Shown here: piece by piece, positions 44,236 to 52,624 of the stretch
Layout of the letters: every line of letters starts with the position of its first letter
Position numbering within the stretch: the stretch's first letter is position 1
Source: JBCFAY01 sp038562375
GTDB taxonomy: Bacteria > Bacillota > Clostridia > Christensenellales > CAG-138
Direction of reading: 5' to 3'
Assembly (NCBI GenBank): GCA_038562375.1
Contig: JBCFAY010000013.1
Coordinates: forward strand, 31,752-95,751
Length of the DNA: 64,000 nucleotides
Position numbers and translations under genes: made by a program
The notes under the pieces: model-generated
The model's input: only the letters and a program-made list of their open reading frames with translations
Databases searched by the model: none
What the model was told of the DNA's origin: nothing

Positions 44236-45804
44236 TTATACGAACAGCTCGAACGCCATATTGCCGATATAGTGCTCCATAAAGAAAGCGTCCGTAGAGA
44301 GCTCGACCGTTTGCGCCCTGTTCGCGATCTTGAGCGATTCATCGATCGCGCCCTCGTCGAGGAGGAGCATGATCGCGCCCGCCCCGGCGGCGTTGCCGAG
44401 GGCGCGCGTACGCCCGGCGATGCCGTGCGGGATCAGGCCGATCCCCTGCGCGCTCCAGGGCGAAAGGAAGCTGCCGAAGCCTCCCGCGAGCAAAAGCGCG
44501 TCGATCTCGCCCGCGCCGCGCCCGGCATAATGCAGCAGCGTCTCTATCCCGGCGAGTATGGAGGCTTTCGCGAGCTGCACCGCGCGCACATCCGCCTGTA
44601 TGATCGGCACGTCGCCCGATATCGTCACGGCCGGCTGACCGTTGATCTCGATATAGCGGCCCAGTTCCCGCGCACGCTCGCGGTCCATCCTGCCCGTGGA
44701 ATCCACGAGCCCCAGCGTGAGCATCGCGTTCAGCGCGTCCAGGAGGCCGGAGCCGCAGATGCCGGTTGCTTCGCCGCCGCCGATGACATGGCTCTGCAGC
44801 GTGCCCTGCGCAAGCCATATGCGGTCGATCGCTCCCGGCGCGGCAAGGCTGCCCTTGTAGATCAGAGCGCCCTCGAACGCCGGGCCCGCCGCCGTGGAGC
44901 AGCACAAGAGCCGCCCGCCGTCGTAGAGGGCGATCTCGCCGTTGGTACCGATGTCCGCGAGCAGGGTCGGCTCCTTCGCATCGCAAAGGCCGGACGAGAG
45001 CATCGAGCAGGTGATATCCGCGCCGACGTACGCGCTTACGCATCGGGGCAGGTAAACGCGGCAGCCTTTCGGCCAGCTTGGGAAAAGCTCCCGCGCGTCC
45101 AAGAATTCACCGAACATCCGATCCTGAGCGAAGGGCGCGAAGGCGAGACAGGATACGTCGAGGTTGCATAGGAGGTAGAGCATCGTGGAGTTCCCGGTGA
45201 TGACCGCGCCGCCGAGCTCGTCTAAAGAGCGCCCCGCTTCGTTTAAAAGCCGTTTTAAAAGCTCGTCGATCCCGTCGCGGACGACGCGCGCAAGCTCCTC
45301 GCCCTTGCCGCGCAGAGCGTGGGTCATCCGTGTGATCACGTCCGCGCCGAACGCCCGCTGAGGGTTCTGTGCGCCGCTTGAGGCGAGCTGTTCACCCGTG
45401 TCCAGCCGGTACAGGTAAGCCGCGATGGTCGTGGTGCCGATGTCCACGGCGAGGCCGATTCCCTTTGCCCAGGGGCGCAGCGCCGTGTGATCCTGCGGCC
45501 CGTCATGGAGCGTCAGGACGGCTTGCGCGTCCGGCAGGGAAACCATGGCGTCCCCGACGGCCTGGGTCAGGCAGGCGAGACGCCAAGCAGCATTTAGCTC
45601 CTGTTTGGTCAGCAGCGCGGTTTCGTTGGGATGGACGGGGCTGAGCGCGCCCGTCGCCACCACCTTGCATTTGCCGCAGCGCCCCTGGCCGCCGCAGGGC
45701 ATGTCCGGCGCGAAGCCGTGCTCTAGGAGCACATCGGACAGGTATTGCGGCGCGTCATAAGCCGTTTCCACAACGCGCTCGCCTTTTTGCAGCGTGATCT
45801 TCAT
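44236..45804 (-). CDS. ASKHA/RACE-type reductive activator of a corrinoid protein
   Basis: 522 residues. N-terminal [2Fe-2S] ferredoxin domain with CGGQGRCGKC and a fourth cysteine in LACLTQ, a short linker, then an actin-like ATPase (DUF4445) with GLAVDIGTTTIAAYLYRLDTG and TLLADIGTNGEIALYDGG. Such proteins (RamA, AcsV, RACo) return inactive cob(II)alamin to cob(I)alamin using ATP. No corrinoid protein, methyltransferase or vitamin B12 gene is adjacent, so the partner lies elsewhere. Confident of family, not of partner. Confidence 0.9.
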   Translation of the reverse strand: MKITLQKGERVVETAYDAPQYLSDVLLEHGFAPDMPCGGQGRCGKCKVVATGALSPVHPNETALLTKQELNAAWRLACLTQAVGDAMVSLPDAQAVLTLHDGPQDHTALRPWAKGIGLAVDIGTTTIAAYLYRLDTGEQLASSGAQNPQRAFGADVITRMTHALRGKGEELARVVRDGIDELLKRLLNEAGRSLDELGGAVITGNSTMLYLLCNLDVSCLAFAPFAQDRMFGEFLDARELFPSWPKGCRVYLPRCVSAYVGADITCSMLSSGLCDAKEPTLLADIGTNGEIALYDGGRLLCCSTAAGPAFEGALIYKGSLAAPGAIDRIWLAQGTLQSHVIGGGEATGICGSGLLDALNAMLTLGLVDSTGRMDRERARELGRYIEINGQPAVTISGDVPIIQADVRAVQLAKASILAGIETLLHYAGRGAGEIDALLLAGGFGSFLSPWSAQGIGLIPHGIAGRTRALGNAAGAGAIMLLLDEGAIDESLKIANRAQTVELSTDAFFMEHYIGNMAFELFV

Positions 45805-45974
45805 GCGGTTTTTTCCTGCCTTTTAGGAGTCGGCTCCCTTTACTCTTTACATTGAAGCGCCATATGATTTATTGTAACGGATCGGATGCATATTTCCAAT
45901 CATTTTTGCCTAGCGCCGGCCGCGCGGGTAAATTCTGTAAAAATCCGAAAGATGCGGCGGCGTTGTCTCTTGAT

Positions 45975-46006
45975 TTTAAGAAAAGAACCCCGCAAAAGCG
46001 GGGCTC
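45975..46006 (-). terminator. Intrinsic terminator of the candidate small RNA
   Basis: On the minus strand GAGCCCCGC-TTTT-GCGGGGTTC (one G-U pair) followed by TTTTCTT. The 170 bp from here to the RACE-gene start (45805-45974) holds only that gene's upstream region. Confidence 0.85.
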
Positions 46007-46188
46007 CAATATGTATGTTCCGAATGACCGGGCTTATTACCAGCCACCCGAAGCATTGCAGGGGTTGGCGCAGCGGTTTGGCTGCAGGCGAAATCAAAAT
46101 ACTTGTCCGGACCGGCGATCCGATAACGATACGGCGCCGATCCGTTTCGACATCCAACGCTTTAAAAAGTGAAAAATTTCATGTCCCA
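45975..46188 (-). ncRNA. Candidate small RNA between promoter and terminator
   Basis: A consensus promoter on the minus strand (46195-46222) and a strong intrinsic terminator (45975-46006) bracket about 210 nt. No convincing protein is encoded: an 85-codon TTG-started frame and a 19-codon ATG frame lack a good Shine-Dalgarno. The length would suit a regulatory RNA such as 6S RNA, but I do not recognise its sequence as 6S, SRP RNA or a known riboswitch. It is divergent from dinB. Confidence 0.55.
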
Positions 46189-46194
46189 TATAGT

Positions 46195-46222
46195 ATTATA
46201 GCGAAATATGCTCCCATGTCAA
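46195..46222 (-). promoter_or_regulatory. Consensus promoter of the candidate small RNA
   Basis: On the minus strand TTGACA (46222-46217), 16-bp spacer, TATAAT (46200-46195), both boxes perfect. It is one of the best promoter matches in the window. Confidence 0.8.
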
Positions 46223-46396
46223 CAATGCATACTCAATAAATACGATAAATTATTTATCTTCATATAACCGATATATTGGCAGGGCGTCTTAGAGGCCAAA
46301 TGCATTCTAAAATATCTAAAATAGAAACTTTATATTTTATTTCTTTAAGGGATACAATATAATAAGAGCGAGAGAAGAACTTGGAGGGTACGGATC

Positions 46397-47659
46397 GTGT
46401 CTCGGGTTGTGCTGCATGTGGATTTCAACGCGTTCTACGCGTCGGCGGAATGCCTCTATCGCCCCGAAATACGGAATTTTCCGATGGTGGTGGCGGGGGA
46501 TCCCGAGAAGCGGCACGGGATTGTGCTCGCCAAAAACGATCGCGCCAAGGCGTACGGCATTAAAACCGGGGAGCCGCTCTTTCAGGCGCGGCAGAAAGCG
46601 CCCGGTCTTATCGCCGTGCCTCCGAACTTCCCGCTTTATGAGCGGATCGCGTACCGGGCCAGACAGATCTATTGCGAGTATTCCGACCGCGTTGAGCCGT
46701 TTGGGATGGACGAGAGCTATGTGGACATCAGCGGGCCGGGTTTTACGCTCGAGGACGGCTTGCGCGTTGCGGATAAACTCCGCTTGCACGTGGCGCGGGA
46801 GACCGGGCTGACGGTGTCGGTGGGCATCGCGGACAACAAGGTGTTCGCCAAGCTTGGAAGCGATATGCAAAAGCCCGATGCGTCCACGCTCATCACGCCG
46901 GAAAATTTTAAGCGGAGGGTATGGCCTCTGCCCGCGGACAACCTTTTGTACGTGGGCCGCGTGACGCGCGAGAAGCTCCGCCGCTGCGGCATTTATACCA
47001 TCGGCGATATCGCGGGCGCAAGCCCGATCGCACTCAAGGGGCTGTTGGGAAAATCCGGGCCGATGCTGCACGATTTCGCGAACGGCCGGGACCGTTCGCC
47101 CGTAGCGTTCGCAGAGGACCATCCCCCGGCCAAATCCATCGGCAACAGCCTCACGACGCCGCACGATATTGCGTGCGATCAGGATGTGCGCGTGCTTTTG
47201 TATCTGCTCTCGGAGAGCGTGGCCTCGCGTATGCGCGCGGCGGGTCTTAAGGGCGCCGTGGTGCAGTTAAAAGTCAGGGAGAACGATCTTTCCTGGTTCG
47301 ACCGGCAGAAAAAGCTTTCGGAGCCCACGAACCTCGCGGGCGAGATCGCCAAGGAGGCGCTGAAATTGTTCGAAAGCAGCGGCGGGCTCACAAAACCGTT
47401 GAGGGGCATGGGCGTCACCATGACCGGGCTGCTCCCGGACGATACGCCCGCGCAGCTGTCGCTGCTTTTTGACCGGGCGGCGCGCGAGAAGGCCGAAGCG
47501 CGCGAGCGCGCGGTGGACGATATCCGCCGCCGCTTCGGCAACCGGGCGATCTGCCGCGCCGTGCTGCTGTGCGACCCCGAGATCGCGTGCCTGAACCCGG
47601 CGCAGGAGCACAGCGTGTGCTTCGAGCGCACGATCAAGGAGCCCGCGCCGCGGTCTTAG
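46397..47659 (+). CDS. dinB: DNA polymerase IV (Y family)
   Basis: 420 residues, translesion polymerase. Catalytic residues in HVDFNAFYAS and GMDESYVDIS, the finger region GIVLAKNDRAKAYGIKTGEPL, and the little-finger domain from about 235. GTG start after TTGGAGGGT. No beta-clamp motif was clearly seen at the C-terminus. No SOS (LexA) box was recognised in the upstream A/T-rich stretch (46223-46396). With Ku-LigD it makes this a DNA repair-rich neighbourhood. Confidence 0.95.
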   Translation: MSRVVLHVDFNAFYASAECLYRPEIRNFPMVVAGDPEKRHGIVLAKNDRAKAYGIKTGEPLFQARQKAPGLIAVPPNFPLYERIAYRARQIYCEYSDRVEPFGMDESYVDISGPGFTLEDGLRVADKLRLHVARETGLTVSVGIADNKVFAKLGSDMQKPDASTLITPENFKRRVWPLPADNLLYVGRVTREKLRRCGIYTIGDIAGASPIALKGLLGKSGPMLHDFANGRDRSPVAFAEDHPPAKSIGNSLTTPHDIACDQDVRVLLYLLSESVASRMRAAGLKGAVVQLKVRENDLSWFDRQKKLSEPTNLAGEIAKEALKLFESSGGLTKPLRGMGVTMTGLLPDDTPAQLSLLFDRAAREKAEARERAVDDIRRRFGNRAICRAVLLCDPEIACLNPAQEHSVCFERTIKEPAPRS

Positions 47660-47705
47660 CGAAGGCTTACCGTTTTGCAAATCGCATTCGAAATCGATTT
47701 TATAT

Positions 47706-47733
47706 TTGATTTTTGGGAAAATCGTGCTAAAAT
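47706..47733 (+). promoter_or_regulatory. Promoter of the zinc uptake operon
   Basis: TTGATT (47706-47711), 16-bp spacer, TAAAAT (47728-47733). Confidence 0.7.
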
Positions 47734-47747
47734 GAAAACGGTTTTCA
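47733..47747 (+). promoter_or_regulatory. Predicted Fur/Zur-family operator
   Basis: TGAAAAC-G-GTTTTCA is a perfect 7-1-7 palindrome, the geometry of Fur, Zur and PerR boxes. It overlaps the end of the -10 box, so a bound repressor would block transcription start. The downstream gene encodes a Fur-family protein, which suggests autoregulation. Confidence 0.72.
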
Positions 47748-47837
47748 GTTTGCATAAGATGGCGGCTAGGGTAACGGTTGCCGCGGAAGTTACGCGGATG
47801 AACAGCCGGCAGATTAACATCTAAAGGAAGCGATGTA

Positions 47838-48248
47838 GTGGTTCGATCTTCAAATTACAACACGAAACAAGGCGAAGCCATTCTGACATATCTCTCTTCG
47901 CTCGGAGGCGCCCATACGACCGCAGAGCAAATCGCCGCCTACTTCGAGGGCAGCCAAACGCCGGTCGGAGCGACCACGATATACCGGCATCTCGACAGGC
48001 TGACCCAAAGCGGCAAAGTCCGCAAGCTGATCGTAGACGGTATCTCAAGCGCGTGTTACCGGTATGTGGATGGGCCGGAAAGCGAAAGTTTTCAATTGAA
48101 ATGCGATTGTTGCGGAAAACTATGCAGTTTGGACTGCAACACCGTCGGCGAGTTTGAGAAGCATGTGCTGAAATTTCATGAGTTTCGGATCGATCCCGTG
48201 AAAACGGTTTTTTACGGCAGGTGCAAAGATTGCCGAAGTGTCGAATAG
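47838..48248 (+). CDS. Fur family regulator, probably zinc-responsive
   Basis: 136 residues. Winged helix about 1-85 (ETAGs typical: HTTAEQIAAYFEG, TTIYRHLDRLTQSGKVRKL). The dimerisation part has two cysteine pairs, CDCCGKLC and GRCKDC, for structural zinc. The histidine-rich regulatory motif usually placed before the first CxxC (HHHxxC type) reads ESESFQLKC, so canonical sensor histidines are missing or moved. GTG start. It heads an operon with ZnuABC genes and has a palindromic operator upstream, so a Zur-like role is likely. Confidence 0.82.
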   Translation: MVRSSNYNTKQGEAILTYLSSLGGAHTTAEQIAAYFEGSQTPVGATTIYRHLDRLTQSGKVRKLIVDGISSACYRYVDGPESESFQLKCDCCGKLCSLDCNTVGEFEKHVLKFHEFRIDPVKTVFYGRCKDCRSVE

Positions 48249-48272
48249 ACTATCGTAGGATTGGAGGAGGAT

Positions 48273-48626
48273 ATGTGCTCTGATGCGAGCGCAACAACTT
48301 TGCATGGCGTAAGCAAAAGGCAAAAGACGGGACGTCTTGTTGCCCTGATTGTCTGCGCCTTCTTTTTCATCTGTACATTCCTTTCCTTCGCGTATATCCT
48401 GATCCACGCCGACCACGTCCACGATCATGACGGACCCGACGGCGGCTGCGCCACATGCATCCATATTACCGCGGCCAAGAACCTATTAAAGACCGTTGGA
48501 GCGGCGGTTAGCGCCGCCGCCGTTTCCCTCGGCAATGCGTTTGTTGTTGTATCCGCACTGAGGCTCATAGGATTTTATGTTGACTGCCGTTCCCTTTTTG
48601 CCCTGAAAGTCAGATTGAATAGTTGA
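48273..48626 (+). CDS. Small His-rich membrane protein of the zinc operon
   Basis: 117 residues; family not recognised. A hydrophobic helix (about 22-44, LVALIVCAFFFICTFLSFAYILI) is followed by a metal-binding-looking loop HADHVHDHDGPDGGCATCIH, then a second helix (about 68-95). The His/Asp/Cys loop would be exposed on one face of the membrane and could gather zinc for the ZnuA lipoprotein encoded next. ATG at 48273 is preceded by GGAGGAGG. Confidence 0.75.
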   Translation: MCSDASATTLHGVSKRQKTGRLVALIVCAFFFICTFLSFAYILIHADHVHDHDGPDGGCATCIHITAAKNLLKTVGAAVSAAAVSLGNAFVVVSALRLIGFYVDCRSLFALKVRLNS

Positions 48627-48745
48627 GATAACCTCCGCAAGGAAGCGCGGTGACCGTTCGAGGGGCGAAGTATGCCCTTTGCAAGCGGTTTGTTGCGTTT
48701 CCCTTTATTTTTGCACCTAAAATCAAAAATACGGAGGGTTATCCC

Positions 48746-49729
48746 ATGAAGAAAATCATATCGATGCTGCTCACGGGGCTATTTATCGCAATGACGCTGA
48801 CAGCCTGCGGGCAAAGCGGAAAATCCGCCGACAGTACCGCCGGGGCATCCAAGACGGCTGATAAAATCAGTATTGTCGCCACCATATTTCCGCCCGTCGA
48901 CTTCGCCCGCCAAATTGTCGGCGATAGAGCGGACGTGTCTATGCTTCTGCCGCCCGCTTCCGAGAGCCATTCATTCGAGCCGACGCCGCAGGACATCATC
49001 AAAATTCAGAACTGCGACGTGTTTATCTATGTCGGCGGCGAGTCCGACGAATGGGTGGATGGCGTCCTTGAGTCTATGGATACGTCCAAAATCAAAGTCA
49101 TCACCCTGATGGATTGCGTGGAGGTCGTCGAGGAAGAAATCGTCGAGGGGATGCAGGACGAGGAAGAAGCCGGAGTGTCCGCCGAAGGCGAGGAAGCGCC
49201 CGAATACGACGAACACGTCTGGACTTCGCCCCGCAACGCGAAGCTGATTGTAGAGAAGATTTCCGACGCCCTCAGCGAAGCCGACGCGGCAAACGCCGGA
49301 ACCTATAAGACGAACACAGCCGCCTATCTTGCCAAGCTCGACGAGCTTGACGAGGCGTTCAAAAATGTGGTGGATCACGCCGCCCGCAGGACGATTGTGC
49401 TTGGCGATCGTTTCCCGTTTCGCTATTTCGCGGACGCTTACGGGCTTGAATACTATGCCGCTTTTCCCGGCTGCTCGACTGAAACGGAAGCAAGCGCCGC
49501 AACGGTGAAGTTTTTGATCGACAAGATAAACGCCGAGAAAATTCCCGTGGTGTTCCATATCGAATTGTCCAACGAGAAGATGGCGAACACCATAGCCGAG
49601 GCGACGGGCGCAAAGGTTCTGCTCCTAAACGCCTGCCACAACATCAGCAAAGCCGACTTCGAGGCGGGCAAAACCTACATCGACCTGATGAGAGGCAATG
49701 TAGAGACATTGAGGGAGGCGTTATCGTAA
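48746..49729 (+). CDS. znuA: Zinc/manganese ABC transporter substrate-binding lipoprotein
   Basis: 327 residues, cluster A-I binding protein. Lipobox LTAC at residue about 21. Metal ligand positions appear in ESHSFEPTPQD, DEHVWTSP and HIELSNEK. An acidic loop (EVVEEEIVEGMQDEEEAGVSAEGEEAPEYDE, about 120-150) takes the place of the His-rich loop seen in many ZnuA proteins. With the Fur-family gene and His-rich protein ahead, zinc is the most likely ligand. The ATG follows GGAGGG. Confidence 0.92.
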   Translation: MKKIISMLLTGLFIAMTLTACGQSGKSADSTAGASKTADKISIVATIFPPVDFARQIVGDRADVSMLLPPASESHSFEPTPQDIIKIQNCDVFIYVGGESDEWVDGVLESMDTSKIKVITLMDCVEVVEEEIVEGMQDEEEAGVSAEGEEAPEYDEHVWTSPRNAKLIVEKISDALSEADAANAGTYKTNTAAYLAKLDELDEAFKNVVDHAARRTIVLGDRFPFRYFADAYGLEYYAAFPGCSTETEASAATVKFLIDKINAEKIPVVFHIELSNEKMANTIAEATGAKVLLLNACHNISKADFEAGKTYIDLMRGNVETLREALS

Positions 49730-49730
49730 A

Positions 49731-50441
49731 ATGGCTCTAATCACCTGTCGGGACGCTTCATTTGCCTATGAAGGCAATACGGTCGTCGGCGCCCTCAATT
49801 TTGAAGTCCATAGCGGCGATTATCTTTGCGTTGTCGGGGAGAACGGTTCCGGCAAAAGCACGCTTGTCAAAGGCCTGTTGCGGCTCAAAGCGCCCCAGAC
49901 GGGAAACGTCCTGACGGGTGACGGGCTTCGCGCCGTCGAAATCGGCTACCTTCCCCAACAGACCGCTGCGCAGAAGGATTTCCCCGCGAGCGCGTATGAA
50001 ATTGTCCTTTCCGGACGCATGGGCGCACGGGGAATTTTTCCGTTCTACTCCCGGCGCGACAGGGCGGCGGCGGAGAAGAACATCGAACGGCTCGGCATCG
50101 GGGATCTGCGAAACAGATGCTATCGGGAACTGTCCGGCGGCCAGCAGCAAAGGGTGCTGCTGGCCCGGGCGCTTTGCGCCGCGAACAAACTTCTTCTGCT
50201 CGACGAGCCTGTCGCCGGGCTTGACCCCGTCGTCACACAGGAACTGTATCGGCTGATCGACGACATCAACCGTAGGGAGGGGCTTACCATAATAATGGTT
50301 TCCCATGATATCCGCAGCGCGGTGAAGTACGCGAGCCATATCCTTCATCTTAAAAGGAAGCAGGTGTTTTTCGGCAGAACCGAAGATTATGTGAAATTCC
50401 CGGTGGGAAAGGCATTCCTGGGGGGTGAGCGCGATGATTGA
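49731..50441 (+). CDS. znuC: Zinc ABC transporter ATP-binding protein
   Basis: 236 residues. Walker A GENGSGKSTL, signature LSGGQQQRVLLARAL, Walker B LLLLDEPVAGLDP and switch His in MVSHD. It lies one base after the znuA stop and overlaps the permease gene by 8 bp. Confidence 0.95.
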   Translation: MALITCRDASFAYEGNTVVGALNFEVHSGDYLCVVGENGSGKSTLVKGLLRLKAPQTGNVLTGDGLRAVEIGYLPQQTAAQKDFPASAYEIVLSGRMGARGIFPFYSRRDRAAAEKNIERLGIGDLRNRCYRELSGGQQQRVLLARALCAANKLLLLDEPVAGLDPVVTQELYRLIDDINRREGLTIIMVSHDIRSAVKYASHILHLKRKQVFFGRTEDYVKFPVGKAFLGGERDD

Positions 50442-51261
50442 CACGCTGATCGAGATGTTCTCGTACACCTTCCTCGTTCGCGCCGTCGTCGTAGGGCTGC
50501 TTGTTGCGCTTTGCGCCGCTCTGCTCGGGGTGAGCCTTGTGCTCAAACGATACTCGATGATAGGGGACGGGCTGTCGCACGTCGGGTTCGGTACGCTGGC
50601 CGTCGCAACGGCGATGAACGCCGCGCCGCTTACGGTGTCCATACCGGTTGTCGTGTTGGCGGCTTTTCTGCTCCTAAGAATAAGCGGGAACAGCAAAATC
50701 AAGGGCGATGCCGCAATAGCGCTGATTTCCACGAGTTCGCTCGCTATCGGCGTGGTGGTTATCTCCTTGACGACGGGCATGAACACGGATGTTTGCAATT
50801 ATATGTTCGGCAGCATACTGGCGATGAGCAGGGACGACGTTATCCTCTCCATAATCCTGGCCGTCGTGGTGCTTACATTGTTCGTCTTGTTCTATAATAA
50901 GATTTTCGCGGTCACGTTCGACGAGAGCTTCGCCGATGCGACGGGGGTAAAGGTGGGACTGTACAATATGCTCATAGCGTTTCTGACCGCAATAACCATC
51001 GTGCTGGGAATGCGGATGATGGGCGCATTGCTGATTTCGAGCCTGATTATATTCCCCGCGCTCACTGCTATGCGGCTCTGCAAGACGTTCAGAAGCGTGA
51101 CGGTATGCGCGGCCGCGGTGTCCGTGGTCTGCTTTTTTATCGGGGTGGTCTTATCCTACATCAAGGCAACGCCGACCGGAGCGAGCGTGGTCATCGTAAA
51201 CATAGCGGCATTTCTGCTGTTCTGGGCTGTCAATTCAATCAAAGGGAGGGTTCGCAAATGA
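50434..51261 (+). CDS. znuB: Zinc ABC transporter permease
   Basis: 275 residues with about eight membrane helices; ABC-3 family. Typical elements are SLVLKRYSMIGDGLSHVGFGTLA and the C-terminal helices with LGMRMMGALLISSLIIFPALTA. The ATG at 50434 has a fuller GGGGGGTGA site than GTG at 50425. It overlaps the lipoprotein gene after it by ATGA. Confidence 0.93.
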   Translation: MIDTLIEMFSYTFLVRAVVVGLLVALCAALLGVSLVLKRYSMIGDGLSHVGFGTLAVATAMNAAPLTVSIPVVVLAAFLLLRISGNSKIKGDAAIALISTSSLAIGVVVISLTTGMNTDVCNYMFGSILAMSRDDVILSIILAVVVLTLFVLFYNKIFAVTFDESFADATGVKVGLYNMLIAFLTAITIVLGMRMMGALLISSLIIFPALTAMRLCKTFRSVTVCAAAVSVVCFFIGVVLSYIKATPTGASVVIVNIAAFLLFWAVNSIKGRVRK

Positions 51262-51863
51262 AGCGGATAGCGATACTGCTTGCAATATGCATGGTTTTTA
51301 CATTGACGGGATGCCGGGACAAAGCGCCTGTAAATCAAAAAGGGAAAAACGGAAACGGCACGATTGCCATAGACCTGCCGGGCAATACCGTCGAGCCGGC
51401 TTCATCGCCTGCCGCCGACGCCTCAAAGGCGAATAATAAGCCGACGTCAACGGATTCTCCCGACGGCAGCATTTCACACGGTGAAGCGCCTGCGCCGCCG
51501 GAAGGCGATATCATTGAAATCAAGGAAAAGATGTTCGTGGCCCAGACCAACGATGTCTACTACAATGCCCCCGATTACCTCGGAAAAACGCTGAAGTACG
51601 AGGGCATCTTCTCCGAGTATACCATCCCCGAAACCGGCGAGAAGTACTATGCGGTGATCCGCTACGGGCCCGGCTGCTGCGGCATCGACGCGAACGCGGG
51701 CTTTGAGGTCAAGTGGGATAAGGAGTATCCCAAGCAAGGCGACTGGGTGGAAGCTGTCGGGGCTCTTGAGGAATATGAGGAGGACGGCTATAAATACCTT
51801 AGGCTTGCCCTCGTCTCGCTGACCGTGCTTGATACGCGCGGCGCGGAATACGTGTCGCAGTGA
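51258..51863 (+). CDS. Lipoprotein with DUF1980/TIGR03943-like domain
   Basis: 201 residues. Lipoprotein signal peptide with Cys in TLTGC (about residue 19), Pro/Ser/Asp-rich linker to about 85, then a domain beginning IIEIKEKMFVAQTNDVYYNAPDYLGKTLKYEG and containing RYGPGCCGIDANAGFEVKW. The double cysteine followed by D-A resembles the C-terminal part of the YcgQ/TIGR03943 family, which is linked to zinc-responsive loci, but here it is a free lipoprotein without the YcgQ membrane part. The overlap with znuB argues for a role in zinc handling at the cell surface. Confidence 0.7.
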   Translation: MKRIAILLAICMVFTLTGCRDKAPVNQKGKNGNGTIAIDLPGNTVEPASSPAADASKANNKPTSTDSPDGSISHGEAPAPPEGDIIEIKEKMFVAQTNDVYYNAPDYLGKTLKYEGIFSEYTIPETGEKYYAVIRYGPGCCGIDANAGFEVKWDKEYPKQGDWVEAVGALEEYEEDGYKYLRLALVSLTVLDTRGAEYVSQ

Positions 51864-51973
51864 TGGACACCAGAACGGCCCACCTAAAAGCGGGCTGTCC
51901 CGATGTCGAAAAAGTGGGCGCAAGGATATGCATTAATCAACCGATCGTTGTTTTAAAAGGGGATGCGTCTCAT

Positions 51974-52624
51974 CTAGCACATGCAGCGCAAAACCGGGCT
52001 GACGAGGAGCTTGGCCTCCGTCGCGCCTTGAATCTGCTCGATTGTGACGCCCGGCGCGTATTCTTCCAAAACAAGCCCCTCGGGGGTCACCCGGATCACC
52101 GCAAGCTCGGTGACGATCAGGTCCACGACGCCGACCGCGGTCAGCGGGTAGGTGCAGCTTTTGAGGATTTTGGGCGAGCCGCAGACCGTGTGCTCCATGG
52201 CCACGATCACGCGCTTTGCGCCCACGACCAGATCCATCGCGCCGCCCATGCCGGTCACGCGCTTGCCGGGAACCATCCAGCTCGCGATGTTCCCCTGCTC
52301 GTCCACCTGCAGGGCGCCTAAAACCGTCACGTCCACATGCCCGCCCCGGATGATGCCGAAGGAAGTTGCGCTGTCGAAAAATACAGCGCCCGGCAGCACG
52401 GTCACGGGGAAATTGCCCGCGTTGAAGATATCCGGATCCGCGTCCTCCGGCGCGGGCGCGGGGCCGACGCCGAGTATGCCGTTTTCGGACTGCAATATCA
52501 CGTGGACGCCTTCGGGGATGTGGTTGGCCACGAACGTGGGCAGGCCGATCCCGAGGTTGATGACATCGCCGTCCTTCAATTCGCGCGCCACGCGCTTGGC
52601 GATAAAGTTCTTGCATTCGGACAT
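51974..52624 (-). CDS. 3-oxoacid/acetate CoA-transferase subunit beta
   Basis: 216 residues. Catalytic glutamate in LQSENGILGVGP, start ECKNFIAKRVARELKDGDVINLGIGLPTFVAN, and GGHVDVTVLGALQVDEQGNIASW and GMGGAMDLVVGA segments. With the alpha subunit it exchanges CoA between an acyl-CoA and a carboxylate such as acetoacetate or butyrate. ATG at 52624 overlaps the alpha-subunit stop and has better spacing than ATG at 52630. The 110 bp after it, before the convergent zinc lipoprotein gene, shows no clear terminator. Confidence 0.93.
   Translation of the reverse strand: MSECKNFIAKRVARELKDGDVINLGIGLPTFVANHIPEGVHVILQSENGILGVGPAPAPEDADPDIFNAGNFPVTVLPGAVFFDSATSFGIIRGGHVDVTVLGALQVDEQGNIASWMVPGKRVTGMGGAMDLVVGAKRVIVAMEHTVCGSPKILKSCTYPLTAVGVVDLIVTELAVIRVTPEGLVLEEYAPGVTIEQIQGATEAKLLVSPVLRCMC

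Noticed and set aside
45852..46172. A 106-codon plus-strand frame upstream of dinB
   Set aside because: No ribosome site, and it crosses the strong terminator hairpin of the opposite strand; the candidate RNA explains the interval better.
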